DNA of 64,000 nt from Nitrospira sp. SG-bin2. Its GTDB lineage: Bacteria > Nitrospirota > Nitrospiria > Nitrospirales > Nitrospiraceae. Made by a program: the position numbers and the translations under genes. Shown here in pieces: positions 1 to 8,660 of this stretch. The notes under the pieces are model-generated. The model was given only the letters and a program-made list of their open reading frames with translations. It had not been told where the DNA came from and searched no databases. Each line of letters begins with the position of its first letter. Positions within the stretch are counted from its first letter, which is position 1. The stretch covers positions 1 through 64,000 of the forward strand of contig LVWT01000054.1 of the NCBI GenBank assembly GCA_002083405.1, written 5' to 3'.

Positions 1-248
1 GTTTCAAAAGGCTCGTTTGTCAACAGCCTGTTAGTTTCGGCGAAGGGGCCGTCGATTACGGTGCGTGTGCTCCCCGAAAACCTGACGCGCGCTCCCTTCG
101 AGCTCGGCTGGAGCCCTTCACCCGCCAGCATCACGCCGGCCTTCTTTAATTCCTCGTTGAATTTGCCCATCTCGGTCAGCAACTGCTCGCTCGGCATCAC
201 GCCCGCTTCCGAATCCTTTGTCGCTTTGACGATGACCATGAACCGCAT
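1..248 (-). CDS. DGPF/YCII-family protein, 3' part beyond window
   Basis: The reading frame begins at an ATG at 248 and runs off the left edge, so only about 82 residues are visible. It carries the family hallmark VIDGPFAET near residue 68, preceded by an MLAGEGLQPS segment. DGPF/YCII proteins are small ferredoxin-like-fold proteins often encoded beside VOC proteins or ECF42 sigma factors; their biochemical role is mostly unknown. It lies 12 bp downstream of the VOC gene on the same strand, so the two are probably co-transcribed. After ETN the residues (RLLTNEPFE) depart from the usual ETKEL-IAGFW pattern, so the last visible part may be divergent or frameshifted. Confidence 0.75.
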   Translation of the reverse strand, partial: MRFMVIVKATKDSEAGVMPSEQLLTEMGKFNEELKKAGVMLAGEGLQPSSKGARVRFSGSTRTVIDGPFAETNRLLTNEPFE

Positions 249-260
249 ACAAACACCTCT

Positions 261-746
261 TTATCGCTCTTCGTAAGCTTGTTGGACTTGCTGCATGTCG
301 GGTTTGCTCATTTGAAGAATCGCCGCCATGACTCGTTCTGATTTCTCGCTGTCCTTGTCCCGCAGCATCTCATCCCAGGCCGGCACGACTATCTGCCAGG
401 ACAATCCGTACTTGTCTTTCAACCAGCCGCAGGGTCCTTCTTCTCCGCCCTCGGAAAGCTTGCCCCACATCTCGTCGATTTCGGCCTGCGTTTCGCACTT
501 CACCATAAAGGAGACCGCTTCTGTAAACTTGAAGAGCGGTCCGCCATTGAGCGCAACGAATTCTTGCCCTTCAATTTCGAACGTCACGGTCATGACCGAC
601 CCCGTCGGTCTCCCCGACACCTGTGCGCCAGCGTCTCCATAACGGGTGATCGGGCCGAGTTTCGAGTGCTTGAACACGGAGACGTAAAACTTCGCCGCCT
701 CTTCGGCTTGAGTGTCGAACCATAGACATGGAGTAATCCTTTGCAT
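261..746 (-). CDS. VOC superfamily (PhnB/3-demethylubiquinone methyltransferase-like) protein
   Basis: Predicted 161-residue protein opening MQRITPCLWFD, typical of the PhnB-like branch of the vicinal-oxygen-chelate fold. It has the later signatures FVALNGGP, SFMVKCETQAEIDEMW, GWLKDKYGLSWQIVP-like and a C-terminal MAAILQMSKPD tail. The ATG at 746 is preferred over the ATG at 764 because AAGGAG sits about 9 bases before it. Members are often annotated as 3-demethylubiquinone-9 3-methyltransferase, but that name is misleading: the fold binds metals or small ligands and the substrate is unknown. The gene pairs with the downstream DGPF protein, a common arrangement. Confidence 0.85.
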   Translation of the reverse strand: MQRITPCLWFDTQAEEAAKFYVSVFKHSKLGPITRYGDAGAQVSGRPTGSVMTVTFEIEGQEFVALNGGPLFKFTEAVSFMVKCETQAEIDEMWGKLSEGGEEGPCGWLKDKYGLSWQIVVPAWDEMLRDKDSEKSERVMAAILQMSKPDMQQVQQAYEER

Positions 747-878
747 GATAGATGACTCCTTCATAATAAAATGGCTGCCTACTGATTAGTCGAATCAGTA
801 GGCCCTAAATCGACAGGTATGCCAACTCTCCGATTCCCTCAAAAAAGACCTTGCCTTTTCGTTACTTGTCTTCGGCTG

Positions 879-1331
879 TCACGAGAGCCCGAGTCCGCGG
901 GCCATGCCGGCTGCGACAAATGGGATGGCCAGGAGCACGATCGCTTCCGCGCGCAACCACTGTTGAAGGCCTCGAACTTGTTCGTCAGATGGCAGAAATG
1001 CAGATTGCGAGCGAGCTTGCTTACTCCATCGGATCAGCCGCACGGTTGGCGGAATCGAGAGGAATGCCACTGTCATAAAGAGACCGACCTTGGTCCAGAA
1101 GAGGGGATTCGACAGATAAAAGGATGAGCCCTTTGCGCCCCAATAGACGCGACTGAATCCCGCGCCGAGCAGCAGCACCGCGCTCGCGCCATAGACTCGA
1201 TCTAAGTTTGCGGCCAAACCAAGGCTCGACGCGGTGATCCCCGGTCTGATGAGGGCGCTCTGCGCTGCGAGGATGGCGACGAGCGTGAAGGCCAACAGAA
1301 AGTGAAAGGCGGAAAGAACTAAATCGATCAT
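879..1331 (-). CDS. DUF2214-like integral membrane protein
   Basis: A 150-residue hydrophobic protein with about four transmembrane segments (roughly residues 3-24, 48-66, 82-103 and 128-146). Conserved-looking features include LARVYG-type NLDRVYGASA, GFSRVYWGAKGSSFYLSNPLFWTKVGL split by a loop, and P-T-VRLIRW at the end of the third helix. These match my recollection of the DUF2214 (COG3556) inner membrane family. No catalytic residues are evident and no function is known. It stands alone between the VOC pair and the RidA/MBL pair, on the same strand. Confidence 0.65.
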   Translation of the reverse strand: MIDLVLSAFHFLLAFTLVAILAAQSALIRPGITASSLGLAANLDRVYGASAVLLLGAGFSRVYWGAKGSSFYLSNPLFWTKVGLFMTVAFLSIPPTVRLIRWSKQARSQSAFLPSDEQVRGLQQWLRAEAIVLLAIPFVAAGMARGLGLS

Positions 1332-1508
1332 CGGCTACCCTTGTCTATGCCGACAGTTCTCGTCAACGGCACAATGCTCGTGATGCAGGTCGGTTGAGTT
1401 GTGCCTGATGGCTTGTGATCCGCCATTTGACTGCTGCGTCCCACCGAGTGGTTGAATCGGCAGGCTGTTTACAGCGACAGCGCCACGAGTTCCTTCATCG
1501 ACCCCCTA

Positions 1509-1913
1509 TCAGCGTCGCTCCGCCGCCTTATCGGCGACGGCAATGGCCTCGATCTCGATCATCGCGTCTGGGGAAAAGAGCGAACTCACTTCAACGATCG
1601 TGTCGGCGGGATAGGGGGCGGTAAACCATTTCCCGCGCAATTCGACGATCTTGTCGAAATTGCACATGTCGGTGAGGAAGATCGTGACCTTGACGACATT
1701 CTTTAAGCTCGACCCACCAGCCCAGAGCACGCAATCGAGATTTTCGAACGCCTGCTTCGCCTGAGCGTCAAAGTCGCCGACTCCGACAATCCGACCGTTC
1801 CGATCGATCGCAGCCTGACCGGAGATGAACAACAGGTCGCCGACACGATAGCCTTGAGCCAGACGAAACGGTTCATAGGGGTCCGGTTTGATAACGATTC
1901 GCTCGATTTTCAT
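1509..1913 (-). CDS. RidA/YjgF/YER057c-family protein lacking the usual catalytic arginine
   Basis: A 134-residue protein of normal RidA length, with LLFISGQAAID, AFENLDCVLWAGGSSLKNVVK, and the C-terminal IEIEAIAVAD. RidA enzymes hydrolyse reactive enamine/imine intermediates using an arginine in the PARSCVEV motif. Here that motif reads PADTIVEV, so the arginine is replaced by aspartate. This points to one of the Rid subfamilies without classical imine deaminase activity. The start ATG overlaps the stop of the upstream MBL gene (ATGA, 1910-1913), so translation is probably coupled and the two products may work together. Confidence 0.85.
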   Translation of the reverse strand: MKIERIVIKPDPYEPFRLAQGYRVGDLLFISGQAAIDRNGRIVGVGDFDAQAKQAFENLDCVLWAGGSSLKNVVKVTIFLTDMCNFDKIVELRGKWFTAPYPADTIVEVSSLFSPDAMIEIEAIAVADKAAERR

Positions 1914-2647
1914 GGGTACTTCCCCAACACCTCCCGCATCACAATTGCCAAGTCGCGCAAGGCCTGCCCACCGTCTCCCACGAACACAGATCCGTGCATG
2001 AGGGCCAATTGCGCTGGAAGAAGTTGAGCCAAGCCATGCAGGATTGGTTCGGTCAACGGCGTGTAAGGGTAGGGATCGGCAAAAGGCCCCTTCTTGCCTG
2101 CGAGCAGCGCCTGCTTGGCCCGATCGACGATATCGGTCTTGGTCATCGGTTCAACGTCTCCTTCATGAGTGAACAAATCCGAGCACAGCAACGTTCGGGT
2201 GACCTCTTCGAACAAAAGGCCCGCCTCCCAGTTGTGCGGCACATGTGGCGTCTGCTGATACCGGAAACGATAGGCGCCGGTCTTGAGAATCTCGTCGTGC
2301 GCCAACACGTGCGCGGGACGGACGGCGAAGTCGTTCACGCTCACGACCGCCCCAACCAAGCCGCATACCGGCGCTGCCTGAGGCGCAATGGCCAGCCACT
2401 CATTCAGTGCTCCACATTCATCCGCTTCGAAGTGGCTGAACGAGATCCATCGCAATGTCGCGGGATTGATGACGCGCGCCACCGCATCTCGAACAAGCGG
2501 GAACATTTGTTTCATTCCCGTGTGAAACAACAGCGGTTCGTCGTCCTTGATCAGGAAGTGATTGAATCTGAGGTTGAACTCCCGGACATAGATCGAAATC
2601 ACATAGTGATCGGGGGCGATTTCCGTGATCCTGGTTTTGTCAGTCAC
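1910..2647 (-). CDS. MBL-fold hydrolase of the flavodiiron/oxygen-binding (ODP) type
   Basis: A 245-residue stand-alone metallo-beta-lactamase domain. The metal motif reads HFEADECG near residue 72, i.e. the H-x-E-x-D arrangement of the diiron-binding flavodiiron (FprA/ODP) branch rather than the HxHxDH of zinc hydrolases. Further ligands are likely the H of TPHVPHNW, the D of LLCSDLFTH and the H of ALMHGS. The flavodoxin domain of true flavodiiron proteins is absent, so it may sense or bind oxygen or NO, or catalyse an unknown reaction. It is translationally coupled to the RidA-like gene by a four-base overlap. Confidence 0.8.
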   Translation of the reverse strand: MTDKTRITEIAPDHYVISIYVREFNLRFNHFLIKDDEPLLFHTGMKQMFPLVRDAVARVINPATLRWISFSHFEADECGALNEWLAIAPQAAPVCGLVGAVVSVNDFAVRPAHVLAHDEILKTGAYRFRYQQTPHVPHNWEAGLLFEEVTRTLLCSDLFTHEGDVEPMTKTDIVDRAKQALLAGKKGPFADPYPYTPLTEPILHGLAQLLPAQLALMHGSVFVGDGGQALRDLAIVMREVLGKYP

Positions 2648-2687
2648 CGCATCTCCTTAGTCTGTGAAACCGAGTGGTATGTCCTGT

Positions 2688-3539
2688 TCAAGACAGGATA
2701 GCGGGCCAATAGACCCCGTTTGTCGGACCCGAAGGTTGCGTATCCATAAGGGTCATCTGCTGCACGACTCTGAGCCCGTTTTCGAGACACCACCGGAAGA
2801 GTTCACCGTTTCCGGTCGGGATGAGAATGCCCGGCCCCGTAAACCCGTCAGCCGATGCGATCAAGGCCTTCAGATCCTCGTTCGTCTCACCCACGCCATG
2901 GCCCACAAATCCGACTCCCGTCGTGTAACCGGTGATCCGCTCGTTGCTCTCAACCACGGCAGCTGTCCCGCGTGCGATGGCGTACGCCACCTCGTGCTCA
3001 CGATCAAAGCCCTGCACCTTTCGACAAAGCGCGTTGCAGGCGCGTGCGTCACTCTCGGACGCTCTTCGCACCGTGCGGGACGGAAAGTTAACCTTGATCG
3101 GTCGGCCTGTCATGTTGGACAGCAACTCGCTGGCAATAAAGCCCGACTTCGCATAGAGACATAGCGAACGGTTGTGATATCCGACTTGAATAATCTGTTG
3201 CCGTCTATGGCCCTGCGTGGCCAAGAACTCCATGCCATGCTGCAGCAAGCGTCGGCCAACCCCACAATTCTGGGCTTTCGGATCGATAGTCAGGACACTG
3301 ATGCCGCCCACTTGCGACCGGCGCGAGACGAAGATGCTGCCGAGTATGCGGCCTTCTCTTTCGGCTACAAAGGCGTCGAAAGCGGGCGCGTGTAACAGGT
3401 CGCTCAGTAGTCCTTCTGCAGCCCCCGCGTCGGGAAAATCGGGAGGAAAGTTGTGGCGCCTGGAGATGTCCCGGAATGCTTCATACATGACCTTCCCGCA
3501 GGTCTGGATGTCCTTCATCTGGACCGGTCGTAGTTCCAT
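2688..3539 (-). CDS. Double GNAT-domain acetyltransferase
   Basis: About 283 residues from the ATG at 3539, which has an AGGA about 10 bases upstream; longer in-frame extensions lack a good site. The N-terminal half is a GNAT domain: MELRPVQMKDIQTCGKVM, then the acetyl-CoA loop in PKAQNCGVGRRLLQ, followed by the NRSLCLYAKSGF motif. The C-terminal half is a second, more divergent GNAT-like domain (VRRASESDARACNALC through FTGPGILIPTGNGELFRWCLENGLRV). Two-domain GNATs act on diverse amines and the acceptor cannot be told. It is single and leftward, between the MBL gene and the efflux cassette. Confidence 0.8.
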   Translation of the reverse strand: MELRPVQMKDIQTCGKVMYEAFRDISRRHNFPPDFPDAGAAEGLLSDLLHAPAFDAFVAEREGRILGSIFVSRRSQVGGISVLTIDPKAQNCGVGRRLLQHGMEFLATQGHRRQQIIQVGYHNRSLCLYAKSGFIASELLSNMTGRPIKVNFPSRTVRRASESDARACNALCRKVQGFDREHEVAYAIARGTAAVVESNERITGYTTGVGFVGHGVGETNEDLKALIASADGFTGPGILIPTGNGELFRWCLENGLRVVQQMTLMDTQPSGPTNGVYWPAILS

Positions 3540-3742
3540 CGTGGTGTCCTGCTGCCTGGTATCGTCTGCCACATCGCCGGTGTCGTGCTCGCAGATCTCT
3601 TTCAACGGACACATGTGTCTCGATACCCTCCAACGTGGTGCCGCATGGTTCAACCTTCTTCAGGATCCGGACGTGATTATGCACCTTTCGACGGCGATCG
3701 AACTAAAGACTACACTCCCGGTATAGCGCGACACCCTCTTGC

Positions 3743-5182
3743 TTATCCCTTTCCGACTTCCGACCCATGCGTTGCCGGTATCTGCTGAGCAGAATCCAGA
3801 GGTGACCATCCACCGCCCAAGGCCTTATAGAGTTGGACGACTGAGACCAGGTGCAATCGATGGGTCCCGGCCAGCGCCAGTTCCGCCTCAAAGAGATTGC
3901 GCTGCGCGACGAGCACGTCGAGATAGTTGGCGAGCCCGCCTTTGTACCGGAGACTCGCCAGTTGCAGAGCCGACTGTAGGGCTTCCACCTGTTCGGCCTG
4001 TGCCACACGTTGTTCGCGAGCGGTCGAGACGGCCACCAATGCGTCTTCAACCTCTCGAAAGGCGACAAGGACTGTTTGTTCGTACTGTGCAAGCTGCTCC
4101 CGTGCCTGTGCTTCGGCGGCTTTCTGCTGAAACCCTAACGCGACGGCATTGAACAAGGGGCCGGCCACGCTTGGACCGATGACGCCGAACGCGGTCTCGC
4201 TTGCAATAAGTCGGGAGAACTGAGGACTGGCGACACCGAGGATCCCCGTAATGCTGAGTTTCGGAAAACGGTCCGCCTTGGCGGCGCCGATTCGTGCCGT
4301 CATCGCTGCCAACGTCTGTTCAGCCTGCACCACATCCGGCCGGCGCTGTAATAATTCTGAAGGCAGGCCGGGTGGGACATCCGGAACCAGCACTTGTTCT
4401 GTCAGCGACTGTCCTCTCAGGATGCGACCAGGATTGCGTCCAAGCAACACACTGAGCTGATTCTCTTTTTGCACCATCTGGCGGGTCAATTCTGCGACAC
4501 GCGCTGCGGCGTTCGCCCGCTCTGCGACGAACTGATCCGCGTCAATTTTTGTAATCACACCCTGCCGCACACGCGCCTGGGCGATCCTGACCGATTCTTC
4601 CCACGATCCCAGCGTGCGCTTCGCCACGGTCAGCTGCAGATCAAACTGCAGCAGATCGAAGTACGCTTCCGCGACGCCGCTCACGAGCTGGAGTACGACC
4701 GCCCGCCGGGATTCTTCACGGGCTAAAAGGTCAGCGTATGCCGCTTCGTGTGATCGGCGAATGCGGCCCCAAATGTCCAATTCCCAGGCAAGATTGCCCT
4801 GCAGGTAATAATTGAACGCGTTGGGGAACCCCGGAAACAGAAAGTTCGCCTTTCGGCCGAAGGACGGCGCACTGGCCGTTATTTCAGCCTTCGGAATAAA
4901 ATCCATCTTCGCCGTAAGCACGCGCGCTTGAAATTCTTCAACGGAAGCCACGGCCCGCCTGAGGTCTTTGTTCTCACTCAGCGCAATCCGGATGAGCCGT
5001 TGGAGTTCCTCATCCTTTAAAAGGTCCCACCAGGAGAGGTTGGCGAAGGACTCGGCCTCCTGCGTGGCGCCGGCCATCCGGAACTTCTCCGGCGTCGACA
5101 GATTCGGGCGGGAATAATCCGGGCCGACCGCGCAGGCGGTGAGGAACAGGAATCCCATTGCAAAAGCACTGAATGGACGCAT
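3743..5182 (-). CDS. RND efflux outer membrane lipoprotein, NodT/OprM-like
   Basis: A 479-residue protein from the ATG at 5182, chosen because AAGGA lies just upstream and the resulting N-terminus is a lipoprotein signal ending FLFLTAC-AVGPDY. That C-AVGPDYxRP start is the hallmark of NodT-family outer membrane factors. Two homologous OEP repeats follow, e.g. SWWDLLKDEELQRLI, AELTRQMVQKENQLSVLLGRNP and RRPDVVQAEQTLAA. The C-terminal helix region has RYKGGLANYLDVLVAQRNLF. These proteins trimerise to form the outer membrane channel of tripartite pumps. It is the last gene of the adaptor-permease-STAS-channel cassette and may serve the second adaptor-permease pair too, which has no channel gene. 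Confidence 0.93.
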   Translation of the reverse strand: MRPFSAFAMGFLFLTACAVGPDYSRPNLSTPEKFRMAGATQEAESFANLSWWDLLKDEELQRLIRIALSENKDLRRAVASVEEFQARVLTAKMDFIPKAEITASAPSFGRKANFLFPGFPNAFNYYLQGNLAWELDIWGRIRRSHEAAYADLLAREESRRAVVLQLVSGVAEAYFDLLQFDLQLTVAKRTLGSWEESVRIAQARVRQGVITKIDADQFVAERANAAARVAELTRQMVQKENQLSVLLGRNPGRILRGQSLTEQVLVPDVPPGLPSELLQRRPDVVQAEQTLAAMTARIGAAKADRFPKLSITGILGVASPQFSRLIASETAFGVIGPSVAGPLFNAVALGFQQKAAEAQAREQLAQYEQTVLVAFREVEDALVAVSTAREQRVAQAEQVEALQSALQLASLRYKGGLANYLDVLVAQRNLFEAELALAGTHRLHLVSVVQLYKALGGGWSPLDSAQQIPATHGSEVGKG

Positions 5183-5193
5183 CTGGATCTTCC

Positions 5194-5499
5194 TTATTTC
5201 ATTCCCCGTCGGATCGACGAGGTGGGTAATGGTGAACCCGTGATTTCCTGGATGATGGACCTGGTGCAACATCCGTTTCCTATGAGTTCAGCTCCTTCTC
5301 GCCACATCTCTGTGAGAAGCGCCTTGCCTGTCTCTTCAATAAAAGTCACGCCCCTGAGGTCCACGATCAACGATCCCCGTTGCGATGCCGTCATGGGTCG
5401 CCAGAATTGCTCGAGTTCCTTGACCCAGGCTCCGGCCAGTCGGCCTTCCAACGTCAACCGCGTTGAAGTCTGACTGTTACCTGAGGTGATCTTCAGCAT
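5194..5499 (-). CDS. Small STAS-like domain protein in the efflux operon
   Basis: A 101-residue protein. It opens MLKITSGNSQTSTRLTLEGRLAGAWVKELE and continues SLIVDLRGVTFIEETGKALL, a pattern like STAS (sulfate transporter/anti-sigma antagonist) domains. The usual phosphorylated serine of the D-S-S-G motif is not there: the loop reads FIEETGKALL. It therefore probably does not work as a classic phospho-switch. Its stop is 11 bases before the outer-membrane-factor start and it follows the permease on the same strand, so it belongs to the efflux operon. Its role there is unknown; anchoring or modulating the pump is a guess. Confidence 0.7.
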   Translation of the reverse strand: MLKITSGNSQTSTRLTLEGRLAGAWVKELEQFWRPMTASQRGSLIVDLRGVTFIEETGKALLTEMWREGAELIGNGCCTRSIIQEITGSPLPTSSIRRGMK

Positions 5500-5538
5500 G
5501 TTGAAAACCCTTTTCTTACTGGAACCGCCACGATGACG

Positions 5539-8500
5539 TCACCCCTTCGCTCCTGTGAGCAGTAGATCCTCGTCTATGACGGCGATGTCTTCGCGTGTCA
5601 GCGCCAGTTGATGCTGGGCCGCGATCAGTGAGTAGAACACGGGCACGACAAACAAGGTGAACAGCGTGCCGACCGTCATCCCTGTGACCAACACCATCCC
5701 GATGCTGTTACGGGCTGCGGCGCCAGGTCCGGACGCGAGCACCAATGGCAAATGCCCGAAGACGGTGGCCGCGGAGGTCATCAGCACCGGTCGCAATCTG
5801 GTCAAGGCCGCTTCACGTACCGCGGAAATCCTTGAGAGCCCGCTGGCTTGCAGTTTGTTGGCAAACTCCACGATGAGGATGCCGTTTTTTGCGATCAACC
5901 CCACCAGCGTGATCAGGCCGACTTGCGAGTAAATGTTAATGGTCGTGAGATCAAGGAAGCTAAAGACCAGCGCACCGGAGATCGCAAGGGGGACTGAGCC
6001 CAAGAGGACGATCAGTGGATCTCGGAAGCTCTGAAACTGTGCGCTCAAGACTAAATAGATGAGTACGAGAGCGAATCCCAGCGTGACAGTCAGCGCAGCG
6101 CCCTCCTGGCGGATCTGTCTTGACTCACCTGCGTAGTCGAGTACGACGGAAGGAGTGCTCACCTTTGCGGCAGCTTCTTCCAGCACGCGCAGTCCTTGTT
6201 CTTTTGTGACGCCCGGCTTCACGCCGCCGAAGATGCGCACGGCGTTACGTTGTTGGAAACGGTTCAGGGTGCGTGGCGCGGTGTTCGTTTCGATGTGTGT
6301 GAACGTCGACACCGGCACGAGTTGGCCGCTCGGGGTTTTGATTTTCAAATCAAGCAACGGGCCGACGGTGGCACGATCCTCGTCCCCGAGCTGCGGGATG
6401 ACCTTATAACTCCGATCGAAGTAGTTGAACCGGTTCACGTAGGCGCCGCCGAGCATGGTGCCAAGCTCACGGCCGACGCCGGCCAAGTCGAGTCCAAGAT
6501 CAGCGAGACGCTCCCGGTCCAGCACGACACGTGCCTCGGGCAAGTCGATTTTCAAGTCGGTGTCCACATACAGGAACATGCCGCTCTGCCACCCGGCGTT
6601 GAGAACCGCTCCTGTCGTTTCAAGGAGCCGGTTGATCGGCAGGTCGCTCTGCAGAAGGATCTCGACGTCATACTGGCCCGGCGTCGGCAGAGGCGGGTCC
6701 AAACGCGGGAATACTCGAAGGCCTGGCACCTGCGAGACCCTGCCAAACACCTCGCCGTACATTTCCTCAGTCGAACGGGTACGCTCCTTCCAATCCTTCG
6801 CGACCAAGCCGCCGAACCCGCCCCAGGATGTCGTCAGGGACCAGGTGAACCTCGTTTCGGGAAGGGATGTGATAGCCTCAACGACGCGCAGATGTTCGCG
6901 ATTGCTGGCGGCCAACGTCGAATCAGGGGCTGCTTCGAAGAACAGGCTGATGTGGCTTTGATCCTCCACCGGTGCCAGTTCTTGCCGAGAGTACAGGTAC
7001 AGGGGCCAAGCCATGACCATGATTAGCAATGCTGCTGCTACGATTCCCCAACGCATGGTCAGTGCACCATCGAGCAACCGGGCGTAGACACGGCGCACCT
7101 CTTCGAACCGTCGGTTGACGAAGCCGGTCAACCGGCCCTCTTTCCCCTGTGGGTGAACGAACCGGGAACTCATGACCGGCGACAGGGTGATGGCCACGAC
7201 GCCCGACAGGACGACTGCCACGGCGAGCGTGATGGCAAATTCCAGGAAGAGCGACCCGGTCAACCCACCCTGGAATCCGATCGGCGTGTAGACCGCCGCC
7301 AGGGTGATCGTCATGGCGATGATCGGACCGAGCAATTCGCGGGCGCCGATTAACGCTGCATCGATGCGCGATTTGCCCAGGCGCACATGTCGCTCGACGT
7401 TTTCGACGACCACAATCGCATCGTCCACGACCAGCCCGACCGACAGGACGATGGCGAGCAGGGTCAGCAGATTGAGGCTGAAGCCGAACGCAAACATGAA
7501 GATCGCCGCGCCGACCAACGACACCGGCATCGCAACGAGCGGAACCAGCGCTGTCCGGACCGAGCCCATAAAGAGGAAGACCACGATGGCCACGATCAAG
7601 ATGGTCTCAGACAGGGTCTTCGTGATTTCCGTCAGTGCACTCCGCATGAACATCGTGCCGTCCCACACCAGCTGCATGTCGATGTCGGGGGGCAGCGTCG
7701 GCCGGATGCGCTCCATCTCATCGCGCAATCGATGCTGTACCTCGATTTCATTCGCCCCCGGCACCGGCCAGATCCCAAGGTACACGCCTTCGGTCGCGTT
7801 GTACTTGGCGATCATGTCCGCCTCTTCAGCTCCCCGCTCGACCCGCGCGACGTCCTTCAGGCGTACGATGGCGCCTCCGCGGTCGGCGACGATCAATTCC
7901 TCGAACTCGGTGGCAGAGCGCAGGTCGGTGTTTGCGAGCAGATTGATTTGCACCGCATTGCCTTTCGTCCGCCCGACCGCGGCCAAATAGTTGTTGCGCC
8001 GAAGCGCTCCCTGCACGTCACCCGGTGAGAGATTAAAGGCGGCCAGGCGGTCGGGATCGATCCAGATGCGCATGGCGATCTGGCGGCCGCCTTCGATGGT
8101 GACTCGTTGCACGCCGGCGAGCGTGGATAGTTGAGGCTGGAGTGTGCGCAGCAGCCAATCCGTGACCGCCGGCACGGTGCGTTCGCTGGAGGCGAAGCTG
8201 AGGTAGAATGAGGCATAGGGGCGATCGGCACGCTGTAGCTCGATCACCGGCGGTTCCGCTTCCGCCGGCAGTTCCGACCGGACCTGTTGAAGTCGAGCCG
8301 TCACTTCGGCCAACGCCGCCGTGCTGTTGTGATTCAGTTTGAGGTGAACCGTGACGGTGCTGACACCGGCCCGACTGGTCGATTCCACGTAATCGACGCC
8401 GCTGATCGCAGAGACGACCCGTTCGATGGGGGTGCTGAGGAATCCGCGAACCGTTTCCGCGCTCGCTCCGTAATAGACTGTCGTAATGATCACGGACGAG

Positions 8501-8628
8501 CTCTCGATTTGGGGGTACTGCTGCACCGGCAAGGCCGTCAATGCTCGCCAGCCGGCAAGGATGATCACGAGATTGACGACCACGGCCAGTACCGGATGTT
8601 TGATGAAGATGTCGGTGAATGAGCGCAT
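5539..8628 (-). CDS. RND efflux permease, HAE1/AcrB family (copy 1)
   Basis: A full-length 1029-residue inner membrane transporter with twelve predicted transmembrane helices and two large periplasmic loops. The N-terminus (SFTDIFIKHPVLAVVVNLVI) is helix 1. The proton-relay pair is in GLVVDDAIVVVENVERH, Asp402 and Asp403, matching AcrB D407/D408. LPVQQYPQIE and the VSAISGVDYVESTSRAG segment are also family hallmarks. The proton motive force drives drug, solvent or metabolite export through the adaptor and outer membrane channel encoded beside it. It sits 32 bases after the adaptor gene. Its closest visible relative is the second permease at 21737-24850, with which it shares long near-identical stretches. 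Confidence 0.96.
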   Translation of the reverse strand: MRSFTDIFIKHPVLAVVVNLVIILAGWRALTALPVQQYPQIESSSVIITTVYYGASAETVRGFLSTPIERVVSAISGVDYVESTSRAGVSTVTVHLKLNHNSTAALAEVTARLQQVRSELPAEAEPPVIELQRADRPYASFYLSFASSERTVPAVTDWLLRTLQPQLSTLAGVQRVTIEGGRQIAMRIWIDPDRLAAFNLSPGDVQGALRRNNYLAAVGRTKGNAVQINLLANTDLRSATEFEELIVADRGGAIVRLKDVARVERGAEEADMIAKYNATEGVYLGIWPVPGANEIEVQHRLRDEMERIRPTLPPDIDMQLVWDGTMFMRSALTEITKTLSETILIVAIVVFLFMGSVRTALVPLVAMPVSLVGAAIFMFAFGFSLNLLTLLAIVLSVGLVVDDAIVVVENVERHVRLGKSRIDAALIGARELLGPIIAMTITLAAVYTPIGFQGGLTGSLFLEFAITLAVAVVLSGVVAITLSPVMSSRFVHPQGKEGRLTGFVNRRFEEVRRVYARLLDGALTMRWGIVAAALLIMVMAWPLYLYSRQELAPVEDQSHISLFFEAAPDSTLAASNREHLRVVEAITSLPETRFTWSLTTSWGGFGGLVAKDWKERTRSTEEMYGEVFGRVSQVPGLRVFPRLDPPLPTPGQYDVEILLQSDLPINRLLETTGAVLNAGWQSGMFLYVDTDLKIDLPEARVVLDRERLADLGLDLAGVGRELGTMLGGAYVNRFNYFDRSYKVIPQLGDEDRATVGPLLDLKIKTPSGQLVPVSTFTHIETNTAPRTLNRFQQRNAVRIFGGVKPGVTKEQGLRVLEEAAAKVSTPSVVLDYAGESRQIRQEGAALTVTLGFALVLIYLVLSAQFQSFRDPLIVLLGSVPLAISGALVFSFLDLTTINIYSQVGLITLVGLIAKNGILIVEFANKLQASGLSRISAVREAALTRLRPVLMTSAATVFGHLPLVLASGPGAAARNSIGMVLVTGMTVGTLFTLFVVPVFYSLIAAQHQLALTREDIAVIDEDLLLTGAKG

Positions 8629-8660
8629 AGAAATATCCTTGTTGGTATCTTGCGGTTTGT

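Noticed and set aside
1994..2701. Long rightward frame (235 codons) opposite the MBL gene
   Set aside because: The leftward frame has clear metal-binding motifs and a coupled neighbour; the rightward product has no family pattern and no ribosome site. It is an antisense shadow caused by high GC.
6196..7026. 276-codon rightward frame opposite the RND permease
   Set aside because: The leftward permease is full-length and motif-rich; the opposite frame has a biased, repetitive composition.
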